DNA from: Enterobacter cancerogenus
GTDB taxonomy: Bacteria; Pseudomonadota; Gammaproteobacteria; Enterobacterales; Enterobacteriaceae
NCBI RefSeq assembly: GCF_019047785.1
Contig: NZ_CP077290.1
Coordinates: forward strand, 434,001-498,000
Length of the DNA stretch: 64,000 nt
Reading direction: 5' to 3'
The notes beneath the pieces were generated by a model. It saw nothing but the letters and a program-made list of their open reading frames with translations. It was not told where the DNA came from and made no database searches. Within the stretch, counting starts at the first letter, position 1, and each line of letters begins with the position of its first letter. Below, piece by piece: positions 35,035 to 43,361 of this stretch. The translations under genes and the position numbers were made by a program.

Positions 35035-35175
35035 ATGAAAATAATCACTGCCGCCGTGCTCTTTCCGGCTTTTTTTTGGCTTCTGGATCATCTGTGCGCC
35101 CCATCAATTGTTCCGGCAAAACTGGCCTATCACTTTGTAAAAACATTATCCGAAATCATCATTCAGCAATGTTAA
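35035..35175 (+). CDS. Possible 46-residue small membrane protein
   Basis: The ATG at 35035 has AGGA 8 bp upstream. The frame encodes KIITAAVLFPAFFWLLDHL, a plausible single helix, then a short amphipathic tail ending in QQC. I do not recognise it. A perfect inverted repeat just upstream and the absence of any overlapping gene are the only support. It could be chance sequence at the edge of the AT-rich island. The remaining 35176-35270 shows nothing. Confidence 0.3.
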   Translation: MKIITAAVLFPAFFWLLDHLCAPSIVPAKLAYHFVKTLSEIIIQQC

Positions 35176-35270
35176 ATTCACATGTGCTGGTTTTATTAAA
35201 TAGATGATTGCCGTACTGAGAGCATTGCCCGCCGCCTGACCGGATACAACGCCTTCAGATAACAAATTTC

Positions 35271-35756
35271 TCATTGTTGTCTCCCCATCAGCAGGTGGAA
35301 AAACAGCATCAGCACCAGCCAGCCGGGGATCATCCAGCTGATGACGATAAAGGTCGGCTCCTGAAACGTGATAGCCCCCAGACGCTCACCGATGAGATAG
35401 GCCACCGGCCCGCCCAGGGTCGCCAGCGCGGTCAGCAGCCAGCCCGGCAAGGTGGTGGTGCGGGTGAGTTGCGTCCAGACGCAGGCAAACATCAGCCACA
35501 GGGCTATCATCCATAGCGGCATCAGCGATGCACCGGTGAAGGCGATGAGCCCCGTCAGCGCCCAGAGGGTATCAAGCAGCCCGCCCGTGACGGCCAGCAC
35601 CAGGGCATACCCCCAGTATGATGGCGGCAGCATCAGCCAGGCCAGCACCGCCAGCGCAAACCAGATGACAAGCCCCTGCTCGCGAAACAGCACCACCAGC
35701 GTCCAGTAGAGATCAAACCCGATAGCCAGCAGGAACACCTGCCCGTACCGTTTCAT
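35271..35756 (-). CDS. DUF2878 membrane protein
   Basis: 161-residue inner-membrane protein with about five or six helices (MKRYGQVFLLAIGFDLYWTLVVL start, GGLLDTLWALTGLI near residue 60). DUF2878 genes commonly close clusters containing a cyclopropane-synthase-like enzyme, DUF1365 and an FAD oxidoreductase. The function is unknown. It is the last gene of a six-gene operon and overlaps the preceding stop by 4 bp (ATGA). Confidence 0.82.
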   Translation of the reverse strand: MKRYGQVFLLAIGFDLYWTLVVLFREQGLVIWFALAVLAWLMLPPSYWGYALVLAVTGGLLDTLWALTGLIAFTGASLMPLWMIALWLMFACVWTQLTRTTTLPGWLLTALATLGGPVAYLIGERLGAITFQEPTFIVISWMIPGWLVLMLFFHLLMGRQQ

Positions 35757-36973
35757 ACACGTTCCGCAGTCAGTTGCACCACGCTGATGGTACGGGCGTT
35801 AAACCCGGCTTCACAGTAGCCAAAATAGTACAGCCACATCCGGCGGAAACGTTCATCAAACCCCAACTTTTCAATCTCCTGCCAGGCGTGAACGAAACGC
35901 TGCCGCCAGTGCGCCAGCGTCCGGGCGTAATCGGGGCCCATATCGAAGAGGTTACGTACCACAAAATCGGTATGGCGCGTCATCAGCGCGTTGATGGCGG
36001 TAATGCTGGGTAAAAAGCCGCCGGGGAAGATGTAACGCTGAATAAAATCAACGCTTTTGCTGTAGGCGTGATAGCGCTGGTCCTGGATGGTGATGGCCTG
36101 AATAGCCATGCGCCCACCCGGGCGCAGGCGCGACTGACAGGTCCGGAAAAAGGTTGGCAGATACTGCTGTCCGACGGCCTCAATCATCTCAATCGACACC
36201 AGCTTATCGTAGACCCCGGTCAGATCGCGGTAATCGCAAAGCAACACCTCGACGCGATCCTGCAACCCCGCCCGGGCGATCCGTTCCGTGGCCCAGTGGT
36301 ACTGCTCCTGCGACAGAGTGGTGGTGGTCACCCGGCAGCCGTAATGTCGGGCGGCGTATTCCGCCATCGCCCCCCAGCCGGTGCCAATCTCCAGCAGGTG
36401 ATCGTTCTCACTGAGCGCCAGCTGGTCGCAGAGCCTCGCCATCTTGGCCTGCTGGGCCGCAGTGAGATCCTGCGTATCAGCAGTAAACAGCGCGCTGGAG
36501 TACAGCAGCTGCTCATCAAGAAAATGGGCGTAAAAGGAATTGCCGAGATCGTAATGGGCGGCAATATTGTCACGCGCCTGAGCACGCGAGTTGCGCCGCA
36601 TCCAGTGGCGGAGCCGTTCCACGGGCTTACCGAACAGGCGAAATCCTTTTTCCAGTTGGCCGAGGATCTGGCTGTTAAGCGCGATCAACTCCAGCAGCGG
36701 CGTGAGCTGTGACGTCTCCCATTCGCCATCCATCCAGGCTTCCGCCGCGGCGAGGCTGCCTCCGGTTAAGATGCGCCAGTACACGCCTGGAGAGAGAACC
36801 TGCACCTGGGCGTGGAGCGCGGCAGAAGTATCACCAAACTGGAACGTCTGCGCGCCATCACGCAGCGTCAGCGAGCCGCCGCGTAAGCCCTTCAACAGGC
36901 GAAAGAGTAACCAGCGCGCGACGCGAACATTGCGCGGGATATCGGGTTCAAGCACAAAGACGGGATCGCTCAT
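35753..36973 (-). CDS. Cyclopropane-fatty-acid synthase-like methyltransferase
   Basis: 406-residue SAM-dependent methyltransferase of the Cfa family, which adds a methylene or methyl group to unsaturated acyl chains of membrane lipids. NIAAHYDLGNSFYAHFLD (about 128) and LYSSALF match Cfa lipid-binding signatures. LLEIGTGWGAMAEYAARHYG (about 193) is the SAM loop, followed by SIEMIEAVG and FQRYIFPGG. The context differs from housekeeping cfa and resembles clusters making modified, such as furan, fatty acids under photo-oxidative stress. It overlaps both neighbours by 4 bp. Confidence 0.92.
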   Translation of the reverse strand: MSDPVFVLEPDIPRNVRVARWLLFRLLKGLRGGSLTLRDGAQTFQFGDTSAALHAQVQVLSPGVYWRILTGGSLAAAEAWMDGEWETSQLTPLLELIALNSQILGQLEKGFRLFGKPVERLRHWMRRNSRAQARDNIAAHYDLGNSFYAHFLDEQLLYSSALFTADTQDLTAAQQAKMARLCDQLALSENDHLLEIGTGWGAMAEYAARHYGCRVTTTTLSQEQYHWATERIARAGLQDRVEVLLCDYRDLTGVYDKLVSIEMIEAVGQQYLPTFFRTCQSRLRPGGRMAIQAITIQDQRYHAYSKSVDFIQRYIFPGGFLPSITAINALMTRHTDFVVRNLFDMGPDYARTLAHWRQRFVHAWQEIEKLGFDERFRRMWLYYFGYCEAGFNARTISVVQLTAERV

Positions 36974-37692
36974 GAGCGTTCACTCCTGCTGAGGGGATGG
37001 TTATGCAGCGGCACGCGTTTCAGCCACAGCCTGAGCGCCTGCCAGTAAATCGCTAAAACGGTTTTAAGGGTCATCAACGGAATACGCACCAGCAGCGATC
37101 GCAGCGCCCCGCGCGTTAGCGGCTCCCGGCGCAGCGTCAACGTGGCATCAAACACCCTGGACGCCTGATGGTTTTCAATATGCATGTGCAGCGTCTTGTC
37201 CGGGCTGTTGAAGCGCCAGTGGTAGACCATGTCCATCGGGTTGAACGGCGAAACATGAAACGCTTTCACCGTGGGCTGCGCGTCCTGCCCCTCCACCGCG
37301 TAGTAATGACGTTCATTCCAGGGCGTATTGCGTACCTCGGCGAGCACCCAACGCAGGGTGTCCTGCGCGTCATAGCAGTAGTAGAAATTGACCGGATTAA
37401 AATGGAAGCCGAAATAACGCAGCTGCGTCAGGAGCATGACCCTTCCTGTCGGACGTTCGCCGGTCAGGCTTTCCAGCCGCAGCAGGACCTGCTCTTTAAG
37501 CGGCGTGCCCAGCGGGTAATCCGCATCATAAAACGCCGCTGGCGCAAAGCGGTTTCGCCGCACGCCTACGCTGGGCAGCGCGTCCAGCTCATCCAGATCG
37601 AGCCAGGCCATAAAGACGCGGTAGGTAAAGCGATGCGCTGTCGGCTGCAGGCGGCGATGCCGCAATGCGCCGTGGTAAAGGCAGCTGTTCAT
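36970..37692 (-). CDS. DUF1365 protein
   Basis: 240-residue DUF1365 protein starting MNSCLYHGALRHRRLQP, with the family features HRFTYRVFMAWLDLDEL, LLTQLRYFGFHFNPVNFYYCYD and HVSPFNPMDMVYHWRF. DUF1365 proteins accompany cyclopropane-synthase-like enzymes and FAD oxidoreductases and probably act on lipids, but no reaction is established. The start at 37692 leaves 1 bp after the upstream FAD gene. A longer frame into that gene is rejected. Confidence 0.88.
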   Translation of the reverse strand: MNSCLYHGALRHRRLQPTAHRFTYRVFMAWLDLDELDALPSVGVRRNRFAPAAFYDADYPLGTPLKEQVLLRLESLTGERPTGRVMLLTQLRYFGFHFNPVNFYYCYDAQDTLRWVLAEVRNTPWNERHYYAVEGQDAQPTVKAFHVSPFNPMDMVYHWRFNSPDKTLHMHIENHQASRVFDATLTLRREPLTRGALRSLLVRIPLMTLKTVLAIYWQALRLWLKRVPLHNHPLSRSERS

Positions 37693-37693
37693 C

Positions 37694-38950
37694 TCAGTTT
37701 TCCTCGCCCGCAATCGCGTTGACCACGTCCAGCGCGCTGCGCACGCCATCTTCGTGAAAACCGTTGTACCAGTACGCCCCGCAGAACCAGCTTCTCTGCT
37801 GCCCGTTTATTTCTCCGCGTCGCGCCTGGGCGCGCCAGCTTTTCGGGTTAAACAGCGGATGCTCATAGACAAAACGGCGCAGGACAAAGCGGTCTTCTAC
37901 GGGCGTTTCCGGGTTGAGGGTGACGCAAAACAGCGGGCTGCCTGCGGGCAGGCCCTGCAAAATGTTCATGTTGTACGTCACGCAGGCGCTGGCCTGAACC
38001 TGTTCGCTCAGGCGATAGTTCCAGCTGGCCCACGCACGCTTACGCACCGGTAGCCAGCGTGGATCGCTGTGAAGCACGACCTCATTACGCTGCCAGCCGA
38101 TATCCCCCAGCACTTCGCGTTCTGCCTGGGTTGGATCGGCGAGCATCGCCAGCGCCTGGGCGGAGTGACAGGCAAAGATCACCTGATCGAAGGTGTGACT
38201 TTCGCCCTCTACCGCAATCTCGACCCCCTGCGGGTGGCGGATAACCTGCTGCACGGGCGCGCTGAGGTGTAGCGTTAGGCGGTCTCCCAGTTTATCCATC
38301 ATGTCGCGAATGTACTCTCGGGAGCCGCCCGGCACCACGTACCACTGCGGACGATGCGTGACGTCCAGCAGGCCGTGGTGTTCAAAAAAGCGCAAAAAGA
38401 GCGGCAGCGGGAAGCGCTTCATCTCCTGCAACGACGAAGACCAGATAGCCGCCCCCATAGGCAGGATGTAGTGACGCGCAAAGAACGGCGTGAAGCCGTG
38501 CTGTTGCAGGAAGGTTTGCAGCGTGGCGCGCTCGTCAATCTCCGCCTTAAGCGTCTGTTTTGCCAGCCGGTTAAAGCGTACGATCTCTTTCAGCAGCGTC
38601 CAGAACGCAGGGTTAACCAGATTACGGCGCTGGGCAAACAGCGAGGTCAAGGTGTGACCGTTGTACTCGAGCCCACTCTGCGGGTTGTGCACCGAAAAAC
38701 TCATCTGCGTTTTTTGCCCGCTGATGCCCAGTTCACTGAGCAGCCCCATAAAGCGCGGATAGGTGCGGTCGTTGTAGACGATAAAGCCGGTATCGATGGC
38801 ATACGTGCCCTGGGGCGTGTCGATATCCACCGTCGCGGTATGCCCACCAGGGGTGGGCTGCGCTTCAAACAACGTTACCTGATGGTGCCCGGCGAGTCGC
38901 CAGGCGCAGGTTAAGCCGGCAATGCCGCCGCCGATAATCGCGATGTTCAT
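37694..38950 (-). CDS. FAD-dependent oxidoreductase (amine-oxidase fold)
   Basis: 418-residue flavoprotein. IAIIGGGIAGLTCAWRLA at residues 3-20 is the FAD dinucleotide motif, followed by LFEAQPTPGGHTATV. The IYNDRTYPRF and SLQEMKRFPLPLFLRFFEHHG regions are typical of the NAD(P)-binding amine-oxidase-like proteins found beside cfa and DUF1365. It presumably oxidises or desaturates a lipid intermediate. It overlaps the SDR stop by 4 bp. Confidence 0.9.
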   Translation of the reverse strand: MNIAIIGGGIAGLTCAWRLAGHHQVTLFEAQPTPGGHTATVDIDTPQGTYAIDTGFIVYNDRTYPRFMGLLSELGISGQKTQMSFSVHNPQSGLEYNGHTLTSLFAQRRNLVNPAFWTLLKEIVRFNRLAKQTLKAEIDERATLQTFLQQHGFTPFFARHYILPMGAAIWSSSLQEMKRFPLPLFLRFFEHHGLLDVTHRPQWYVVPGGSREYIRDMMDKLGDRLTLHLSAPVQQVIRHPQGVEIAVEGESHTFDQVIFACHSAQALAMLADPTQAEREVLGDIGWQRNEVVLHSDPRWLPVRKRAWASWNYRLSEQVQASACVTYNMNILQGLPAGSPLFCVTLNPETPVEDRFVLRRFVYEHPLFNPKSWRAQARRGEINGQQRSWFCGAYWYNGFHEDGVRSALDVVNAIAGEEN

Positions 38951-39666
38951 GGTCGCACCATCCTGCGCAACAGCGCGCGTTGAAGAACGTCCGGCAGGCC
39001 GGAGAGCAGGCGCAGCACCAGGCTAAAGCCGGCGGGAAACGCGATATGATCCTTCTCTTTTTCCAGCCCGTGGCGGATGGCTTTTACCGCCGCGTCCACG
39101 TTTACGCGCCCCGGCATTGAGAAATCGTTTTTACGGGTCAGCGGCGTATCGACAAAACCAGGCGAAACAACCGTGACGGCAATGCCTTTGGTTTCCCAGT
39201 CGAGACGCAGCGTACTGGCAAACCAGGTCAATGCGGCTTTGGAAGCGCCATAGGCTTCGGCGCGCGGGAAGTGCAGCCAGTGCGCCATGGAACTGACCAG
39301 CACCACGCGGTTTCCGGAGACCAGCTGCGTTTGCAGCGCAGCCAGGCAGTTCACCGGCCCCATGAAATTGGTGGTCATCACCCGCTCGACCAGCGCGGCA
39401 TCCACCACGCCATTATCAAGATATTCGCAGGTACCGGCGCAGAGGATCACCGTATCGGCAGCGCAGCCCTGCAGCGCCTGGAGACAGGCTTCCCTGTCGG
39501 TCATGTCGAACAGGCGAATCGTGATATTGGGGCTGTGCTGTTGCAACGACGCCAGACGCGCTGGATCGCGCCCGCAGGCAATCACCCGGTAGCCGTCATC
39601 GGCGTAGGATGTCGCCAGCCCAGCCCCAATGCCCGAACTTGCGCCGGTAATCAGGACCGTTTTCAT
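38947..39666 (-). CDS. Short-chain dehydrogenase/reductase
   Basis: 239-residue classical SDR with TGASSGIGAGLA at residues 7-18 for NAD(P) binding, catalytic Ser in LVSSMAHW and YGASK (Tyr and Lys) near 140. The substrate is unknown, and operon context points to a fatty-acyl derivative. It overlaps both neighbours by 4 bp, so expression is tightly coupled. Confidence 0.9.
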   Translation of the reverse strand: MKTVLITGASSGIGAGLATSYADDGYRVIACGRDPARLASLQQHSPNITIRLFDMTDREACLQALQGCAADTVILCAGTCEYLDNGVVDAALVERVMTTNFMGPVNCLAALQTQLVSGNRVVLVSSMAHWLHFPRAEAYGASKAALTWFASTLRLDWETKGIAVTVVSPGFVDTPLTRKNDFSMPGRVNVDAAVKAIRHGLEKEKDHIAFPAGFSLVLRLLSGLPDVLQRALLRRMVRP

Positions 39667-40097
39667 GATTTCACTCTCCGCTTAACGCCGCGGACGGCCC
39701 AGCCGAGTACGGGCAGATGCTCATAAATCATCTCTCCCGCATCGTAGTAATCGCGCTGGCGAATAATGCGATCGTTGTGCATGTTCACCACCGAACACCC
39801 CGGCAGATGACGCAACGCCCCACCCGCAATGCGCGGGTGCGACCAGTGCATAACCCAGGTCACCACAAAGCGGTCGCCCTGCTGTAACGGCGCATCGACG
39901 GTAAATCGGCACTCCTGAACGTTGGCCAGCAGATGGGTGAAGTAGCGCTGAAGCGCCAACAGCCCGTGATGTTCGCCAAAGGGATCGACGAGCGTGGCAT
40001 CGGAATGATAAATCTCCGCCAGCGCCGACGGTGGCTGAGTATCCAGCGCGACGTAATAGTTAACGAAGCGACTGATAACGGTTGGCAACGTGCTCAT
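39663..40097 (-). CDS. NTF2-like (SnoaL-type) protein, first gene of lipid operon
   Basis: 144-residue protein with an NTF2/SnoaL-like cone fold: RFVNYYVALDTQPPSALAEIYHSDATLVDPFGEHHGL at the start of the domain, then FTVDAPLQQGDRFVVTWVMHW. Such domains are small enzymes or binding proteins, and the role here is unknown. The ATG at 40097 has AGGA 8 bp upstream and is preferred to two upstream in-frame starts. It is promoter-proximal in the six-gene operon, and an inverted repeat straddles the presumed promoter 47-78 bp upstream. Confidence 0.82.
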   Translation of the reverse strand: MSTLPTVISRFVNYYVALDTQPPSALAEIYHSDATLVDPFGEHHGLLALQRYFTHLLANVQECRFTVDAPLQQGDRFVVTWVMHWSHPRIAGGALRHLPGCSVVNMHNDRIIRQRDYYDAGEMIYEHLPVLGWAVRGVKRRVKS

Positions 40098-40143
40098 GGG
40101 ACACATCCTGGGTATTAATAACGTAGCGTAATCACATAATTTA

Positions 40144-40175
40144 AACTTACACAATTAACGTTATTTGTCCAAGTT
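40144..40175 (-). promoter_or_regulatory. Inverted repeat covering the lipid-operon promoter
   Basis: AACTTACACAA (40144-40154) and TTGTCCAAGTT (40165-40175) match as an inverted repeat at 9 of 11 positions with a 10-bp spacer. On the minus strand the arms contain TTGGAC and TAAGTT 17 bp apart, usable as -35 and -10. The repeat therefore brackets the promoter, the geometry seen with MerR/LitR-type regulators. No such regulator gene is in the window. The rest of 40176-40355 is AT-rich without further pattern. Confidence 0.5.
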
Positions 40176-40355
40176 TGTGCGCAACTATTTATTTTACCCT
40201 ATTCTTTTCAAGAAGATAAAAGCATCCATCAAGTGCAGGTTTTCAGCCAAAATTAGACGGCATCGTCACGCCCATATTTTTTTAGGGATAACCTTAAGGA
40301 AAATATCCCTTTTCTCTTCCAGACTTATCCTTTTAATTCATAAGGATGTCATGCG

Positions 40356-40553
40356 ATGAAAAGGTTACTGATGGCACTCTTTGCCAGCCCGGAATCCCTT
40401 CTGCAGGTAATTAGTCACCAGGAGATTATCGAAGCCGTAGAGGATGGCGACCGCATCATCATCGATCAGGACGGAAACGCCTCGGTGAACTACAAAAGTA
40501 ACGAGGTACGGCAGGACTTTCTGCGCCATGTCAACGCGCTGAAGAGGGCCTGA
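40356..40553 (+). CDS. Hypothetical 65-residue protein
   Basis: I do not recognise this protein. It is hydrophilic except for a short start MKRLLMALF, has an acidic centre (EIIEAVEDGDRIIIDQDGN) and a basic end. No signal peptidase site is evident, so it is probably cytoplasmic or loosely membrane-associated. The stop is followed after one base by the ATG of a membrane protein, so the two are translationally coupled and likely act together. Translation quality and coupling argue that it is real. Confidence 0.75.
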   Translation: MKRLLMALFASPESLLQVISHQEIIEAVEDGDRIIIDQDGNASVNYKSNEVRQDFLRHVNALKRA

Positions 40554-40554
40554 A

Positions 40555-41325
40555 ATGGGAACGGCAATATTCATGGTGTTGATGGTCTGTGGGTACTGGT
40601 ACACCAGTCGCGATCTCTCAACGCGTTTCAAAATTAAGCGTTCGTTCGGCTGGGATGTCTATTTTCTCGTTGCGCTGTATGGCTGTATTTTCGTTCTTCA
40701 GGGGGTGATTGCCACCGGCCTGCTCTGGCTGATACTGCTGGCCCTCTCGGCCGCAGACAACAAGTTCCACTTCACTTCGGATAAATATTCCGACTGGCAA
40801 ATTGATTTTATGAACTGGAGTTTCCTGGGGATCCAGGCTCCGGTGGTGGTGATGCTGGCATTCGCCATACTGTTCTGTCTGTACCGTTCTAACTGGGCGG
40901 GCAGCGCCAGGCTGGACGGTGACGGCAGGAAAAAACTCTACAAGCGCCTGGCGCAGTCCAGCGGCATCGAACAGGTGCTGTATCAGTGCATGGAGCAAGG
41001 GGAACTGGCGCAGGTGGCGCTGAGGTCGCGGCGGATTTATATCGGCATGATCCACACCGCCACGCTGGAGTATGAAAAGACGGCCAATATCGTACTCATC
41101 CCGATGCTGAGCGGCTACCGCGACGAAAAAACGATGAACCTGCGCATCGAAAATAACTACAGCAGATGGTACGACGAGCACGGCATTACGCTTGATTCCG
41201 ATCCGCGCAGCGCCATGGACTTCCGCAAGGTGATTATGCTCAACCAGATTGAGAGCATTTCGTTATTTGACCCCGCCAGTGCCAGCGCGCTGGAAATGGC
41301 TCAGGAGGAGAATGCCGACCGCTAG
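40555..41325 (+). CDS. Hypothetical membrane protein with cytosolic domain
   Basis: 256 residues, not recognised. Hydrophobic segments lie at about 1-15, 34-62 (YFLVALYGCIFVLQGVIATG) and 90-110 (APVVVMLAFAILFCLY). They are followed by a soluble domain of about 145 residues with SSGIEQVLYQCMEQGELAQV and IPMLSGYRDEKTMNLRIENN. The start follows the upstream stop by one base. No enzymatic motif was found. The pair stands alone between the lipid operon and a TetR gene. Confidence 0.8.
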   Translation: MGTAIFMVLMVCGYWYTSRDLSTRFKIKRSFGWDVYFLVALYGCIFVLQGVIATGLLWLILLALSAADNKFHFTSDKYSDWQIDFMNWSFLGIQAPVVVMLAFAILFCLYRSNWAGSARLDGDGRKKLYKRLAQSSGIEQVLYQCMEQGELAQVALRSRRIYIGMIHTATLEYEKTANIVLIPMLSGYRDEKTMNLRIENNYSRWYDEHGITLDSDPRSAMDFRKVIMLNQIESISLFDPASASALEMAQEENADR

Positions 41326-41394
41326 CCGCCCCCCGTAGCGGCGCAGAGGGATAGCGCAACGTTTTAATACTGTCGCAAGGACAAAGCGTGTAAA

Positions 41395-41407
41395 CTACGT
41401 TTAGTAG
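41395..41407. promoter_or_regulatory. Candidate autoregulatory operator of the TetR gene
   Basis: CTAC-GTTTA-GTAG is a perfect inverted repeat 18 bp before the TetR start. It shares the form YTACNNNTAGTAR with TTACCAATAGTAA at 42045-42057 before the oxidoreductase, suggesting one regulator binds both. Confidence 0.45.
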
Positions 41408-41425
41408 ATAAATTCAGGGGGGAAT

Positions 41426-42019
41426 ATGGTCGTTAAGCGCTTAAGAAAAGAAGATCGACGCGTTCAGTTACTGGAGGTTGCACGCGGCATTGTTCGTCAG
41501 CAAGGCACCGAAGCGCTCACGCTGGGCTATCTGGCCGAGCGGGCGAACGTCACCAAACCGATTCCCTACGATCACTTTGGCGATCGTGAGGGATTGTTGA
41601 TGGCGCTTTACCAGGATTTCAGCGATCGACAGCTCAAAAAATTCCGCGAGACGCTGGACAGGGACAATAAAACGCTCGCTGACACCCTTCGTTTTTTCAG
41701 TGCGGCCTATATCGACTGCGCCATCAGCGCCGGGCCTGAAACTGGCCCGATAGCGGCTGCCCTGTCCGGGTCCCGCGCGCTGCAAGATTTTCGCGAAGCC
41801 TGCGTTGCCGACTGTGCAGACTGCCTGCGCACCGCGCTTGCGCCATTCATCACCTTAAAAGGAGTACGGGGCGAAGCAGCGCTGACGGCGATTATCGGTG
41901 CGGCGGACGCGCTCAGCACCGCAGCCGGTAACGGGATTCTGGCGCGTAACGTCGCCGAAGAGATGCTCAACGGCGCGATGTCTGGCGTACTGGATACCTA
42001 CGTCGATAGCACAAAATGA
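41426..42019 (+). CDS. TetR-family regulator
   Basis: 197-residue TetR repressor. The N-terminal helix-turn-helix is GTEALTLGYLAERANVTKPIPYDHFGDREGLLMALY (residues about 29-64), with proline in place of the usual threonine in the recognition helix. The C-terminal ligand domain is unremarkable. GGGGGG precedes the ATG. It is followed in the same direction after 74 bp by a quinone-reductase-like gene with a matching operator, which is its likely target. Confidence 0.9.
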   Translation: MVVKRLRKEDRRVQLLEVARGIVRQQGTEALTLGYLAERANVTKPIPYDHFGDREGLLMALYQDFSDRQLKKFRETLDRDNKTLADTLRFFSAAYIDCAISAGPETGPIAAALSGSRALQDFREACVADCADCLRTALAPFITLKGVRGEAALTAIIGAADALSTAAGNGILARNVAEEMLNGAMSGVLDTYVDSTK

Positions 42020-42032
42020 GCGGATGGGCAGA

Positions 42033-42060
42033 TTGACAACTAAGTTACCAATAGTAAGAT
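42033..42060 (+). promoter_or_regulatory. Promoter with embedded operator before the oxidoreductase
   Basis: TTGACA (42033-42038) and TAAGAT (42055-42060) are 16 bp apart. The spacer and first bases of the -10 hold TTAC-CAATA-GTAA (42045-42057), related to the operator before the TetR gene. Repressor binding there would block RNA polymerase. Confidence 0.5.
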
Positions 42061-42093
42061 AAAACCTCATTCACTCCCCCTTGTGAGGTGGCT

Positions 42094-42693
42094 ATGTCTG
42101 CTACAACCGCAATAAATACTGCGCTGATCGTTACGGCTCACCCGGTCAAAAACGCCCTAAACCATTCCCTCTCGGCGCGTATTGCCGCGACCCTGCGTGA
42201 GCAAGGTGTGCAGGTAGAGATAGCCGATCTTCATGCGGAAGGCTTTTCTCCGGTGATGTCCGGTGCCGATCTTGACCTGTATCACGGCGACGCCAGCGCG
42301 CTTCCCGCCGAGATCCTGCGTGAACAGCAGCGGGTTGATCGGGCAGACATGCTGGTCTTCGTCTTCCCCATCTACTGGTGGTCCGTTCCCGGTATCCTGA
42401 AAGGCTGGTTTGATCGGGTACTTACCCTGAACTGGGCGTACAAAGTGGCAGCTGATGGCCGGATCCAGGGCAATTTACGCGACGTGCCGGTTCGCCTTAT
42501 TGCTACCGCCGGTAGCGACCTTGCCGGGTTCGATAAACACGGTTACACCAACGCGATGCAGGCCCAGATCGTTGACGGCGTTTTCGGCTTCTGCGGCCTT
42601 AAGAACGTGAAGCTTGATATTCTTTATCAGGCCGATACCGCAACGCCGCAGCAGGTTGAGGATTTCCTGCAAACGCTCGGTCATATTCATTAA
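42094..42693 (+). CDS. NAD(P)H dehydrogenase (quinone)-like flavoprotein
   Basis: 199-residue flavodoxin-fold enzyme of the NQO/MdaB/KefF family. ALIVTAHPVKNALNHSLS at the N-terminus is the FMN/FAD-phosphate motif, and VFPIYWWSVPGILKGWFDRVL with LTLNWAYK is diagnostic of this family. It would reduce quinones or nitro compounds by two electrons. The ATG at 42094 has GAGG 6 bp upstream and is preferred to the GTG at 42088. Regulation by the upstream TetR gene is inferred from the shared operator form. Confidence 0.88.
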   Translation: MSATTAINTALIVTAHPVKNALNHSLSARIAATLREQGVQVEIADLHAEGFSPVMSGADLDLYHGDASALPAEILREQQRVDRADMLVFVFPIYWWSVPGILKGWFDRVLTLNWAYKVAADGRIQGNLRDVPVRLIATAGSDLAGFDKHGYTNAMQAQIVDGVFGFCGLKNVKLDILYQADTATPQQVEDFLQTLGHIH

Positions 42694-42740
42694 GTATTAC
42701 GCTTTACCGGTGGCGTAATCGGCACACGTTTATGCGTCGA

Positions 42741-43337
42741 TTACGCCCCGCTCAACGCAGCGTGATCGATTATTTTTTCAAGTCCACTTTTCAGTTGTTC
42801 GATAACCTCCTCCACCTCCATACCCATTTGCGCATGAATAATGGCCCCGTCGATGAGTATCATAATTTCATTAAGTATTTGCGGATCGGTAATATGGGTT
42901 AACGCGGCAATATTGGCTTTTGTTTCTTGTTTATGGCTGCGGCATATTTCTTTTATCTCGCGTTCAATCTCTTCTGATTTCGCCTCTGCGCTGGCGTTGA
43001 TAAACGCACAGCCGTGGAAGTCGGGCGACATAAACCAGTCCTGAAGCGTTGCGGATAAGGCCTGCGCCGGTGTTTTACCCTTCGCCAGATGCAGACGTAA
43101 CGCGGTGACGAAGTCGTTTATCCATAATTCATGGCGGTAATTCAGATAGGCCAGAATAAGTAAACTTTTACTCGGAAAATGGCGATAAAACGTCACTTTG
43201 GTGACGTGTGCCTGCTTAATGATGGTATCCACGCCCGTTGCTTTAAACCCTGTGGAATAAAACAGGTCATGCGCGGTAAGCACTATTTTATCCCTGACGC
43301 TCATTTTCTCGTCTTTATTTTTGATGGATGTTTTCAT
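42741..43337 (-). CDS. TetR-family regulator
   Basis: 198-residue TetR repressor with helix-turn-helix GFKATGVDTIIKQAHVTKVTFYRHFPSKSLL at about residues 30-60. The lysine-rich start KTSIKNKDEK is followed by a normal helix 1. It is divergent from the DUF1348 gene, and an 18-bp perfect palindrome sits between them at 43398-43415. It probably represses the DUF1348 gene and perhaps itself. The ligand is unknown. Confidence 0.9.
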   Translation of the reverse strand: MKTSIKNKDEKMSVRDKIVLTAHDLFYSTGFKATGVDTIIKQAHVTKVTFYRHFPSKSLLILAYLNYRHELWINDFVTALRLHLAKGKTPAQALSATLQDWFMSPDFHGCAFINASAEAKSEEIEREIKEICRSHKQETKANIAALTHITDPQILNEIMILIDGAIIHAQMGMEVEEVIEQLKSGLEKIIDHAALSGA

Positions 43338-43361
43338 CCAATTCCGTCCTCAAATGATGTA

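Noticed and set aside
14645..35270. Prophage, integrative element or transposon borders around the acid island
   Set aside because: I found no integrase or transposase frame, no tRNA gene and no obvious direct repeat at either edge. Only base composition and gene order set it apart.
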